Positions 20,201 to 27,499 of a DNA stretch of 64,000 bases are shown piece after piece. The stretch is from Magnetococcales bacterium WMHbin3 (GTDB taxonomy: Bacteria > Pseudomonadota > Magnetococcia > Magnetococcales > Magnetaquicoccaceae). Made by a program: the position numbers and the translations under genes. The stretch is from contig PDZX01000005.1 in assembly GCA_002753185.1 (NCBI GenBank), forward strand, positions 1 through 64,000, given 5' to 3'. Under the pieces are notes generated by a model. It saw only the letters and a program-made list of their open reading frames with translations. It had not been told where the DNA came from and ran no database searches. Within the stretch, counting starts at the first letter, position 1; each line of letters opens with the position of its first letter.

Positions 20201-22427
20201 GATACCGGCTCAACCTGGCGTTGCCCAGCGCCACCCCCTTGTCGTCCTTGACGGTGAGGTTCACCTGACGGCCCTGCTGGGCGGCGGTCAGAGTCAGGAC
20301 CATGGGATCGGCATTGGTGAAGGAATAGCTGGCGATCCGTTGCCGTTCGAACCCCTTGGCGCCATGGGTGAGGGTGACCACATCGTCGGGGTCCCAGGCG
20401 GGGGAGGCGGAAAAGGAGTAGATCCGCAAGGCGGCGCTGTTGCCGCCGGGCGTGGCGTTCCACACCGCCTGCCACTGGTGGGAATGACCCGTGTGTTCGA
20501 CGCGGGCCTCCACGAAGGGATTGGTCAGGATGACCCCGGCCGGGGCGTCGATGCGGAAATTCCTGGCCTTGACGGCGCGGCGGGTCAGGGAGGTCAGGCT
20601 GCCGCCGCTCTCGGTGGCGACCAGGGCGTTGCGGGAGAGTCCATCCCGCTCCCGCCAGGATTCGTAGACGATCCCCACCCCTGGCGCCAGATAGAGGTCG
20701 CCGCTGGAGACCGCGCCCAGCGGATTGCCGGGGAGAAAGCGGGTCTCCACCAGATGGATGCGCATCACCCTGGTGAGGGCGGACAGCAGGGCCGGATCGG
20801 TGATGGCGTCGCGCCACTGGGCGAAGAAGCGGTCTTCCAGCAGATCGGTTGGCGGGGTGGCGGCCAGCAGATTGATGTTGCCGGACACCCCGGCCTCCTG
20901 TTTGACCACGGTCCATTGACCGGAGATAGGGGCATTGTTGGCGTCCAGTTGGTACTCGACGCGGGCCTCCACCCGGTTGAGGCCGTCGCCGACGAAGGCG
21001 GGCAACAAAGGGGATGGGGTGGTCAGGTTGGCGGCGGCCACATCCTCGGCGCGGGCGCCGCTGGGAAAGGCGAGGTTCGGCGGCGCGACGAAGCCGTACC
21101 AGGCGAAACGTCGCACCTCGTCGCTGGCCGGGTCGTAGCGCTTGCCGCCGTGGAAGGCGAGGCCGCTGGCGTCGAGGGTGAAGTACTGCTCCCCGTCGCC
21201 GGCCAACACCGAGACGGTGCGGTTGAGCCAGGTGGCGTTGCCCGCCGGTTGCATCCACTCGAAGGAGCGGCTGGCCGGGGAACCGGGCGCATCGCCCTGC
21301 CAGAGGTGTTCGTTGACCATGCTCCTGCCGGGCAGGAAGAGCGACTCGGCGAGCGGCAGATCGCCCGTGGCCGGGTCGAGGGGGGCGACGCAGTTGACCA
21401 CGGCGGAGGCGGAGACCTTGGCGTCGATGACGGTCACGGTGGCCGAACCCGGCGCGTCGCAGGTGACGGTGGCAAGTCCGCTGGTGGTGGTCAGGGTGGC
21501 CACGCCGCTTTCCGGGGTGATCATGAGCGATGGCGGGCCGACGGCCAGATCGAAGGAGACCGGCCTTGTCTGACCCACGGCGAGGTTGATGGGCGCCACC
21601 GTCAGGGAAGGTTCCGGATTGCCGTCGCCGCTGCCGTCGCGGGTCAGGGAGACGAGGTTCGAGCCGGCACACAGCATGGTGCCGTTGTTGCGGACCCAGC
21701 GGATGGCGCCGGCCATGGAGTCGGGCGAGGATTGCAGGAAGCGGAGGATCGACTCCTCGTAGGTGGCGCCACCCTTGCGGATCTTGACGGTAAAGATCCC
21801 CCCGTCGATGGCGCCGAATCCGAAATCGGTATCATTGACGGAAATCAGAAAAGTATCGAGGATGCGGATAAAGCCGGTGGGCAGGTTGCGGGCCGGTTCG
21901 GCTGCGCATCCGGCGGCGGACAAGGCGGGATCGAGCTGGTCGGCTTCCAGGCGCATGGTCCAGGTGCCGGACACCGGCAGGACGGAGGGCAGCGCGCGGG
22001 TCAGGGTCACGGTTCCGGCCTGTTGACAGACGGTTCCGCCCTGGGTGTTGTTGGGCCAGGTCATGCTGGCGGTTCCGCTGCCCGCGTCCGTGCTGGCCAG
22101 GGTGAAGGAGAGGTTGCGGGTGGCGCCGTCCGCCAGGGTGGCGTTGTAGGCGTAGTCTGCCCCGGAGACGGTTCCGGAGACCGGGGTTTCCTGGGTTTCG
22201 GTGGCGGTGAAGGCATCGCCGGTCTGGGCGATGGCGATGACGAAGGGTTCCTCCTGGGCCGGCAGGCACCCTGGCGTATCGGTGACGACGGGCGGGTTCG
22301 GGGTGAAGGTGACGGACCAGCGCCCGTTGGCGTCATAAGTGGCGGCCCTGGCCTGCCCTGCGAGCAGCAGGAACAGCAGGGTGAAAAACAGGGTCAATGT
22401 CCTTGTCGGGCGCGATGTTCCGGACAC
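14292..22427 (-). CDS. Giant (2711-residue) secreted protein of carboxypeptidase-regulatory-like repeats
   Basis: The GTG start at 22427 has a good ribosome site (GGAGG, six bases upstream). The product opens with a signal peptide (ending GQARA near residue 28). Residues ~30-330 form beta-rich domains with several cysteines (TDTPGCLP, GTVCQQAG). From about residue 800 to the end are some twenty repeats of ~80-90 residues of the carboxypeptidase-regulatory-like or Cna_B-like fold. Their typical phrases are ISGTVSG, LANATI, DASGAFA(I/M), LPAGNYTVEV and ADYRV. No catalytic motif, transmembrane anchor or C-terminal sorting box is visible. It is probably an exported stalk or adhesin and a type II secretion substrate. 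It is the first gene of the operon-like run. Confidence 0.85.
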   Translation of the reverse strand: MSGTSRPTRTLTLFFTLLFLLLAGQARAATYDANGRWSVTFTPNPPVVTDTPGCLPAQEEPFVIAIAQTGDAFTATETQETPVSGTVSGADYAYNATLADGATRNLSFTLASTDAGSGTASMTWPNNTQGGTVCQQAGTVTLTRALPSVLPVSGTWTMRLEADQLDPALSAAGCAAEPARNLPTGFIRILDTFLISVNDTDFGFGAIDGGIFTVKIRKGGATYEESILRFLQSSPDSMAGAIRWVRNNGTMLCAGSNLVSLTRDGSGDGNPEPSLTVAPINLAVGQTRPVSFDLAVGPPSLMITPESGVATLTTTSGLATVTCDAPGSATVTVIDAKVSASAVVNCVAPLDPATGDLPLAESLFLPGRSMVNEHLWQGDAPGSPASRSFEWMQPAGNATWLNRTVSVLAGDGEQYFTLDASGLAFHGGKRYDPASDEVRRFAWYGFVAPPNLAFPSGARAEDVAAANLTTPSPLLPAFVGDGLNRVEARVEYQLDANNAPISGQWTVVKQEAGVSGNINLLAATPPTDLLEDRFFAQWRDAITDPALLSALTRVMRIHLVETRFLPGNPLGAVSSGDLYLAPGVGIVYESWRERDGLSRNALVATESGGSLTSLTRRAVKARNFRIDAPAGVILTNPFVEARVEHTGHSHQWQAVWNATPGGNSAALRIYSFSASPAWDPDDVVTLTHGAKGFERQRIASYSFTNADPMVLTLTAAQQGRQVNLTVKDDKGVALGNARLSRYPYRNGACDWTGGIDREVSAAGTVTLTIADGQHCLALWPNDPRAFIGGHFDPTRAYGLLNILAPESGFAGLPITVSASQTSFQLVAGRDLGPARGRVSGLLTDGTQPLANATILAYPKNGGEPLLFHADASGAFAMDLPVGEYRFQFRNTGDGYVDQAWLASSGAVNTLAATSNATLAIHTDMFLGPVILNHAFRVNTATLSGTIGDATSGQRVVWPATVLIDSLTPGFFSTRVATDGAGAWSAQLPPSLDYRVRVEASGSGKLYRGYVDGYETLVADPVALAPLTMYDTRVLNLTITDALGVDAHPVTGQVSDDRAAPVANATVRLFDPNDPARSFAAVTDGQGNFALWAPAGSYRIEFFAHGFRGGLANGSGDFVALGGSADAGTYSLPDAAALVLRPVLARLEGGFDPGIARIVVSGSVTGVAGALANIQVVFHPDAANTTFVDAVTVITDAAGRYAAAIYPGSYRVRFHSEYQNANGQLVRVAGVLGQGGFADGTGKITDLAANARLFHFDQPATLDALMPGGVRVSGLVTDAASAPLAQVRVAFQPDLLASGGADAPYVEAVADANGAFVAFVKPGVPYRVFFNTDYWDWQTQKQVKVAALSGFADAVAESGVASDPAKAQSFTWSGETILKTARLAAGLTLSGKVTSDGSTPIAGVKVRLQPDAHPVSGVPGTWGETTTDANGNYAFTVQPSDYRLEFVNAPGGRIGGFADGNGGVVHDWMAAALFRVTDAKTVNAVLPAGVGFAGVVRDAADQLVAGARIHLHSTDWRVNFWAASDDQGAFALQAIPGLEYQAEIWPADCTAPCTASFMGGVWANADPLLVASVAPEGVSGSVAPRVEGGNPTTIRLDRALSIVVRVDAGLALDGQVVDDLGHGIGNAWVSGDFGAAMTDEVGMFVLRIPTLVNKPTFQVRIFPGTQGGGFLGGYVTHDPALGYTLGLDGVRAQAFASNRSDWPADALDYDKTGMRVRVRAGITIEGTVADAQSGAKAANVWVHAWSHAAGIGAGDSTNANGGYAIQVPRPAAGVSVWYEVNLWSDRLVVPAPVMVQVTEAGVVAVHAIDKGRPGGNGEPLAGAILLGDPRGGVPVDFAVSSGNVISGRVTDANNAGLPWVWVDIHARDGSRWYGANTDAQGYYKVTVAPGSDYLGVVWGMNGRFRTTYFNNAGREGDATLIDASAGKNPGGVDFVLRSGASIGGTIAGLSAGAKVRLSVWSESEQAWGGAEVTGGGSGSDVFTISGLVQASDYRLEWRGAAEDLPSGYYGGSGLGPVGWEKAVALNTLAGNVTGVAINLAASTTRTLRVKVSGLEAGAAADLNVWSEKWNKGRSRQVTADASGVAVAEIKGLDPAGNDYRLFVGGPGALFASGNFQGTVSATTYPATPGGLVGRDRATLLDMASDRYVAVAVSPGRKLTVTVTGLASGARAWVDAFSERSGASGGGEVVDGQVVLKGLRAVDDYRVSIRGETLTNGAYAGEGQPVGDWKNAVLVDLRNGDGTIAMAVASGSSISGTVSGVAKGRPGRVEAWSNATYSWGGSAIEGSDAYAVKGLSVAADYRVSFQADGYLPQKRTGVSAPATEVNFSAATGGGITGGINGLNAREWVRVDAWSPSLDVRVVGSALADASGVATYALSGLPAGEDYVVGVWRGNAGVFYASGGATPVWSGHTQVTVSGGDVTTGIDFNVALTGNRFYTLSGTVSEMSGDRAVEVRAWSATAGATAALTGNGEFTLTGLPAGNYTVEVRAAGYVTKHTGSVSVSANRVSTVNWSSDANVMGTVTVAGDTTGLNIPMTPGHAIAGSVTGGSGPAGGVVVNAWSDGGRVGGSALTNASGAFAIEGLPDGDYRVDVRNGEGEASATLTLAGADRTGVAMTLAKAGGVISGTVSLSGGSGAGGAMVIAYDSGGAERKRVVADGAGLYRLDGLNPNQAYTLKAFSSAKVQAGNWSAASGYGSGGATAVAGGTTLNLTLN

Positions 22428-22694
22428 TTCGGCCTCCGTGATCCCTCGAATGATCCATGGATGATACTTCAGGATCCATGCGCAAACAGCATGCCAGTCA
22501 GGATGGCGGGACCGCCTGAAAAAATCAACAAAAAAATCTTTTTTTACATTCAGTTACATTTTCATGGCCGGAGGACGCGGCAATTTTTGCCCCCCTTGGG
22601 CAGGAACGGATGTGCCGGCATTTGCCATTTTTCGGGGACTCTGCCAGAATGACACATTCCCATGAAACTCATGATGATGCCGGAATGGAGACGA
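22428..22694. promoter_or_regulatory. Divergent intergenic region between secretion operon and PtuAB-like pair
   Basis: This 267-bp gap separates two divergent transcription units, so both promoters should lie here. It includes an AT-rich core at 22518-22562 (runs of A and T), a small inverted repeat GGCGGGACCGCC (22505-22516) and the palindrome atccatggat (22454-22463). I see no convincing -35/-10 pair in either direction. The ribosome site of the minus-strand gene (GGAGGC) lies at 22432-22437. Confidence 0.4.
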
Positions 22695-24035
22695 ATGTTA
22701 CTCTCATCCCAGATGGAAGCCGTGGGCCATGCACCACAAATGGCCATACGCAAGCCCTTTCTGCATTGTCTTCACCTGCGCAATGTACGCTGTTTTGAAT
22801 TATTGCGTATTGATTTCATTTCTGGACCAGATGCGACTCCGCGCATCTTCACACTGCTGTTGGGGGACAACAATGCGGGCAAGACCACCATTTTGCAGGC
22901 CATTGCCCTGGCAACTGCGGGTCCAGACGCCTTTATCGAACTGCTGGGCGAAAGGCCGGAGGCGTGGATTCGTCACGATGCCGCCGCGGCTGGCATTGAA
23001 ATCCACCTGTTGGCGCCGGATGGCCAGCCGTTTTCCCTGACCATCGAAATCGTGCGCGGTCACAGCGTCAGCCAGGCATACGACCACAACCGGCATGCGA
23101 TGGAACGCTTCGCTCAGTGGGTCCGTGCCGATCCAGGCCATTTTTTCACCAGTGGCTATGGGGTCTCCCGGCGCTTGAGTCCCAACCCCCTGGGGGCCGG
23201 GGACCGTCTGCTCTCCTTCAAACAGATGCGCTCCCAACGGGTGGCCACCCTCTTTTCCGCCGACGCGCTGTTGCGTCCCCCGCAAAAGGTGGCCATCGAT
23301 CTGGCCGGCCTCGACCCGAACCTGGGACGCCAAGCCTTTGCCAAGGCATTCCAGGGGGTCCTGCAGGGACTGACCTATCAAACCGTGGATCGTGAAAACT
23401 ACGACCTGATCTTCACGGATGGCGACCAGCGTCCCTGGCGTCTCTCCCAACTGGGCGCGGGCATGCAAAATGTGGTGGCCTGGTGGGGGGACCTGTTTCA
23501 CCACCTCTGCGCCATCAACCCGGCCGCCGCCCTGGAGAAGCCGGATTACTCCCCCCTGACCCTGCCGGGCCTGCTCCTGCTCGACGAGATGGATCTCCAC
23601 CTCCACCCCACATGGCAAAGAGGGCTGCGACGCTTCCTGCGCGCACGTCTGCCGAACCTGCAAATCGTGGCCACCAGCCACTCCCCGTTCGTGGTGCAGT
23701 CCCTGGAAAAGAACGAACTGATCTGCCTCGATCCGGGCGTCGATCCGGAAAACCCCTACGCGGACAAAAGCATCGAGGACATCGCCATGAACCTGATGGG
23801 GATTGAGGTTCCTCAGCGCAGCGAACGCTTCCAACAAATGATGGAGACTGCGGAACGATATTACCTCTTGCTGCAACAGGCCAAAAAAGCCCAACCCGAA
23901 GAACTGCGCGACCTGAAGGCCAGGTTGGATGCATTGGCCCTGCCCTACAGCGACAACGTGGCCTATCACACCTTCCTGCGCATGGAGCAGGAGACCTCCG
24001 GCATCCCCTGGCCGCAGGGACGAGAAAACGCATGA
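22695..24035 (+). CDS. ptuA: PtuA-like AAA/ABC-type ATPase (Septu-like defence)
   Basis: The ATPase half of an ATPase plus HNH pair resembling the Septu anti-phage system. From the ATG at 22695, which has GGAG four bases upstream, the product is 446 residues; an in-frame ATG at 22662 lacks a ribosome site. The sequence opens LHLRNVRCFELLRIDF, typical of OLD/RecF-type ATPases. The Walker A motif GDNNAGKTT is at residues 57-65, a signature-like LSQLGAGMQN at about 256, Walker B LLLLDEMDLHLHP near residue 295, and the switch ATSHSPFVV after it. The stop overlaps the downstream HNH gene by ATGA. No TOPRIM domain follows, which argues against a plain OLD nuclease. No reverse transcriptase or retron RNA is seen nearby. 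Confidence 0.78.
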   Translation: MLLSSQMEAVGHAPQMAIRKPFLHCLHLRNVRCFELLRIDFISGPDATPRIFTLLLGDNNAGKTTILQAIALATAGPDAFIELLGERPEAWIRHDAAAAGIEIHLLAPDGQPFSLTIEIVRGHSVSQAYDHNRHAMERFAQWVRADPGHFFTSGYGVSRRLSPNPLGAGDRLLSFKQMRSQRVATLFSADALLRPPQKVAIDLAGLDPNLGRQAFAKAFQGVLQGLTYQTVDRENYDLIFTDGDQRPWRLSQLGAGMQNVVAWWGDLFHHLCAINPAAALEKPDYSPLTLPGLLLLDEMDLHLHPTWQRGLRRFLRARLPNLQIVATSHSPFVVQSLEKNELICLDPGVDPENPYADKSIEDIAMNLMGIEVPQRSERFQQMMETAERYYLLLQQAKKAQPEELRDLKARLDALALPYSDNVAYHTFLRMEQETSGIPWPQGRENA

Positions 24036-24721
24036 GACCCATCCGGCGTGGGGAAAGTCCACAGGAAAATTACAACAGCTATCTGGATGCCCGCATGGAC
24101 CTGCGCGACCGGATCGGTCCCTATTGCGTCTATTGCGAGTGCTATTTCGCTCCATCCGCCGGCTTTCCGCGTGTAGATCACATCCACCCGCAATCCCGCC
24201 ATCCGGAGCGGATCAACGACTGGCAAAACCTGCTCTTCGCCTGTGACTCCTGCAACGGCGCCAAAAAAGCGTTCGATCCCGCACAAGAACTGCCGGTCTT
24301 CTGGCCGCACCTCGACAATACCTGGCGCGTCTTTTTCTACCGGAACGGATTTGTCATGCCCCATCCCGACCTGGAAGAAGAGGAGCACGCACAGGCCTCA
24401 CGCACCCTGGCCATGGTCGGTCTGGACCGCTTCGACCCATCGAATCCCCCGAAACCAGGCGGCAATCCCGCAGAAATCCTCACCGCCCGTCTGGATGCCT
24501 GGAACCTTGCGGCGCGCATGAAAACCAAATACGACAAGGCCGATCATCCCGAACAACTGGCAAACGATATTCTGGAACTGGCAAAAAAAACCGGGCACTG
24601 GTCCTACTGGATGACTCTTTTTCAGAAATGCGACCCCATCCGTGAAAGACTGATGTCCACTGCGCATTTCCCTGGCACGCGCCGGGAGTGTCTCGAACCT
24701 GGCCCCCTCACGCAAGGATGA
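24032..24721 (+). CDS. ptuB: PtuB-like HNH endonuclease (Septu-like defence)
   Basis: The 229-residue product carries an HNH nuclease domain in its first 80 residues. Visible residues are C32/C35 (CVYC), D49-H50 (VDHIHP), N66 (WQNLLFAC) and C71/C74 (CDSCNGAKK), which give the two zinc-binding CxxC pairs and the catalytic His with a following Asn. The C-terminal 140 residues are helical with no known motif. Translation is coupled to the ATPase gene through an ATGA overlap, as expected if the two subunits form one complex. In Septu, the HNH subunit is thought to cut nucleic acid when the ATPase releases it. The stop is only 3 bp from the convergent kinase gene. Confidence 0.78.
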   Translation: MRPIRRGESPQENYNSYLDARMDLRDRIGPYCVYCECYFAPSAGFPRVDHIHPQSRHPERINDWQNLLFACDSCNGAKKAFDPAQELPVFWPHLDNTWRVFFYRNGFVMPHPDLEEEEHAQASRTLAMVGLDRFDPSNPPKPGGNPAEILTARLDAWNLAARMKTKYDKADHPEQLANDILELAKKTGHWSYWMTLFQKCDPIRERLMSTAHFPGTRRECLEPGPLTQG

Positions 24722-24724
24722 TCA

Positions 24725-26923
24725 TCATGCTGGCCCCACCCCCGCCCTCGCGACATCCGCGAGCACGCCCAGCAGGTTTTTTTTGCTGATGGGCTTGACC
24801 AGATAGCGGTCACAACCCGCTTCCCGGCTGCGCTCGGCCTCGCCCTCCATGGCATGGGCCGTCAAGGCGAAGATCATCAGGGGGGCACGTCCGGATTCCG
24901 CTTCCCACTGGCGTATGTGACGCGTGGCGGTATAACCGTCCATGCGCGGCATTTGCACATCCATGAGCACGACATCGAACCCCTCTTCCCGCACCTTGGC
25001 AAGGGCCTCCAGGCCATCATGGACGATGACCAGACGGTGAGGACTCTTCTGGAGATAAGCGGCAATCAACACCTGATTCTCCTCGATATCCTCCACCAGC
25101 AGGACGTGCAGATGGTCTGGTGCGGGCACGGGGGAACGCTCGCGGGCAACCTGGTCGAGCAGGGCCAGCAGATCCTTTCTGCCGATGGGCTTCGACAAAC
25201 AGGCATCACACCCGGCTGCCCGGCTGTCCTCCCTGACATCCGGGATGGCCAGGGCAGACAAGGCGATAATCCTCAGAGGGGCACGCCCCTCCCTTCTCTC
25301 CCACTCGCGGATCCGGCGTGTGGCGGTGTAGCCATCCATGCGCGGCATGCGCACATCCATGAACACCAGGTCGAACGGCTCCTCGCGCACGCGCGCCACC
25401 GCCAGATCCCCATCATCGACCATCACCAACCGATGCGGGGTGCGATTCAAATAGCCCGCGAACAGCATCCGGTTGATCTCCTGATCCTCCGCCAGGAGGA
25501 TGCGCAGACTCTGGCTGCCGGTTGCAACGGCTGGCGGCGCGGACGGCGCCGCAACCAGGACGCCATCGGCAAGCCGCGCGGGAAACGAAAAAGAGAATGT
25601 GCTGCCATGACCCGGCCGGCTCTCCACCCAAATCCGGCCTCCCATCAACGCCACCAGACGCCGGGTGATGGCCAGTCCCAGCCCGGTGCCCCCGTAACGG
25701 CGGGTAATCCCCACGTCGGCCTGGGTGAACTGCTCGAAAATGTGTTCCGTCTGTTCCTCCGGGATGCCGATCCCCGTGTCGGTCACCGTGAACAACAGCG
25801 TGTCCGGCGCGTGCGGGAGAAGCGTCAGGCCCACGTCCACCCGGCCCCGCTCGGTGAATTTGACCGCGTTGCCCAACAAATTGATCAGGATTTGGCGCAG
25901 CCGGCCATCGTCGCCAAGAATGGCCGGCGGGATATCCGCCGCCACCCGTTCTTCCAAAATCAGCCCCTTTTCATCGGCGGCCATCTGCATCAGATGGACG
26001 GTCTCTTGCACCACCTGCCCCGGCGAAAAGGGCAGGCTGACCAGGTAAATGCGCCCGGCCTCGATGCGCGAAAAATCGAGGATGTCGTTGATCACCCCCA
26101 ACAGTGCCTTGCCGGCGTGATGCATGGTCCGCGCGTAGCGGTGCTGTTCGGCGTCCATGCCGGTTTCCAGCAGCAGTTCCGACATGCCCAGCACCACGTT
26201 CAAAGGGGTGCGGATCTCATGGCTCATCGCGGCCAGAAAATGGGATTTGGCCTGATTCGCCGCCTCGGCCTTCTCCTTGGCCTCCTGCAGCGCCCGCCCC
26301 ATCTCTTCCCGCTCGGTGACGTCCAAGGCCATGGACAAAACGCCCTGGACCCGTTCCTCCTGATTGCGCAGCGGGACATTGAACCACAAGCAGGAGATGA
26401 TGCGCCCATCCTTTGTGACGTTGTTGCCAGGCACCGAATAGCCCGCCTCCTGGCCGTCCAGCAGATTGGCCATCGCTGCCGCGACCGGTTCCATGGCTTC
26501 GGGCGGCACGAACAGCTCCAGAGGGGTATGCCCCAGGGCCTCGGCCTTGGCATATCCGAAGATGCGCTCGGCCGCCTGATTCCACTCGACGGCACAAAAA
26601 TCGGTATCCCAGACGATGAAGGCGACGGGCATGCGCGCCATCGACCAGGTGAGGCGTTCGTTTACCGTCTGAAGCTCTTGCGCCTGACTTTTTACCATAC
26701 GCATAATGCGCAATAGAATATAAACCACCGCAACAGTAACGAAGAGTGACGTAACAAAGCCGGTAAACATGAAATCCAGACGAATGCGACCATGCAACGC
26801 CAGGCTCATCGTTGCCACCACCAGCGAGGTGAGCGTCTCGGCGAAGAGAATGCACACCAGCATGATTGGCAACGACCGCCATTGGATGATGCGGAAAATG
26901 AAACGATCAACAGGTTTGTTCAC
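24725..26923 (-). CDS. Membrane hybrid histidine kinase: PAS, HisKA, HATPase, two receiver domains
   Basis: A 732-residue sensor kinase from a GTG start at 26923. Two membrane segments lie at about residues 17-41 and 51-74, with almost no periplasmic loop, so sensing may be in the membrane or through the cytoplasmic PAS domain (~90-205). The phospho-accepting H235 is in MSHEIRTPLN. The ATPase domain has an intact N-box (NLLGNAVKFTE), G1 (DTGIGIP) and G2 (GGTGLGL). Two receiver domains follow (about 475-595 and 608-725), each with MD(V)(R/Q)MPRMDGYT and a conserved lysine (SKP(I), VKP(I)). No HPt domain is present, so phosphate must pass to a separate protein. It lies downstream of a STAS-like gene in the same direction. 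The start lacks a clear ribosome site. Confidence 0.9.
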   Translation of the reverse strand: MNKPVDRFIFRIIQWRSLPIMLVCILFAETLTSLVVATMSLALHGRIRLDFMFTGFVTSLFVTVAVVYILLRIMRMVKSQAQELQTVNERLTWSMARMPVAFIVWDTDFCAVEWNQAAERIFGYAKAEALGHTPLELFVPPEAMEPVAAAMANLLDGQEAGYSVPGNNVTKDGRIISCLWFNVPLRNQEERVQGVLSMALDVTEREEMGRALQEAKEKAEAANQAKSHFLAAMSHEIRTPLNVVLGMSELLLETGMDAEQHRYARTMHHAGKALLGVINDILDFSRIEAGRIYLVSLPFSPGQVVQETVHLMQMAADEKGLILEERVAADIPPAILGDDGRLRQILINLLGNAVKFTERGRVDVGLTLLPHAPDTLLFTVTDTGIGIPEEQTEHIFEQFTQADVGITRRYGGTGLGLAITRRLVALMGGRIWVESRPGHGSTFSFSFPARLADGVLVAAPSAPPAVATGSQSLRILLAEDQEINRMLFAGYLNRTPHRLVMVDDGDLAVARVREEPFDLVFMDVRMPRMDGYTATRRIREWERREGRAPLRIIALSALAIPDVREDSRAAGCDACLSKPIGRKDLLALLDQVARERSPVPAPDHLHVLLVEDIEENQVLIAAYLQKSPHRLVIVHDGLEALAKVREEGFDVVLMDVQMPRMDGYTATRHIRQWEAESGRAPLMIFALTAHAMEGEAERSREAGCDRYLVKPISKKNLLGVLADVARAGVGPA

Positions 26924-27018
26924 GATCGGTCAGGGAGGGGGACGAAATGGGGTGGAATCGCGCACGAGCGGTCATGTCGGGTCCTCACGCCTTTGCCCCG
27001 GCACGCGACGGGCCGCCC

Positions 27019-27399
27019 TCACGAGGCGATGATCATCAGGCTGGCGTTGGGCCGGACGATGCGCCGGCAGCCGTCGCCATCGATCACGCACTCCTCGCAG
27101 GGTTTGATGGTGTCGTCCCCGACCAGGTCGAAGAGATGGCTCCAGTCGGCGCTGGCGTGACGGATCTGGTCCTTGCAATGGATCAGCTTGACCCCGACCC
27201 CCTTTTCACGGGCGGCGACAGCGATGTCGGTCAGGACGCCAGAAACCCAATCCTTGGAAATATCCAGTTTATTCATGCAAAAAACAATATTGGACGGATT
27301 CTCCTGAGCGAGCAGTTCCTTGACGCCCAGGAACTCCACCATGTGATCCTGATCACGCAAGGAGACCACGACACCACAGTCGGTACGATTGATAATCAT
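27019..27399 (-). CDS. Small STAS-like protein
   Basis: The 126-residue product starts at an ATG preceded by AGGAG with 7-bp spacing. The sequence alternates short beta strands and helices. A middle stretch (NKLDISKDWVSGVLTDI, then AREKGVGVKLIHCKDQ) resembles the STAS fold of anti-sigma antagonists, and a cysteine cluster follows (KPCEECVIDGDGC). No standard phosphorylatable Ser/Thr motif can be picked out with certainty. It sits between a mechanosensitive channel gene and a hybrid kinase gene, all on the minus strand, so it may serve in that sensory unit. The family assignment is tentative; it could equally be an uncharacterised regulator. Confidence 0.6.
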   Translation of the reverse strand: MIINRTDCGVVVSLRDQDHMVEFLGVKELLAQENPSNIVFCMNKLDISKDWVSGVLTDIAVAAREKGVGVKLIHCKDQIRHASADWSHLFDLVGDDTIKPCEECVIDGDGCRRIVRPNASLMIIAS

Positions 27400-27499
27400 T
27401 TTTTTCTCCTGTGGTCCCGAAAATGGATGACAAGACCTGACAAGGATTTTAACAGAAGCCTCTGGCCATGGGCAAAAGAAATCGCGCGCGGGACTGGAT

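Noticed and set aside
16836-22652. Very long plus-strand open frame (1938 codons)
   Set aside because: Antisense shadow of the 2711-residue repeat gene, created by its codon bias; no domain is recognisable.
22428-24721. Retron around the ATPase-HNH pair
   Set aside because: Some retrons carry PtuAB-like effectors, but no reverse transcriptase or structured msr-msd region is visible on either side.
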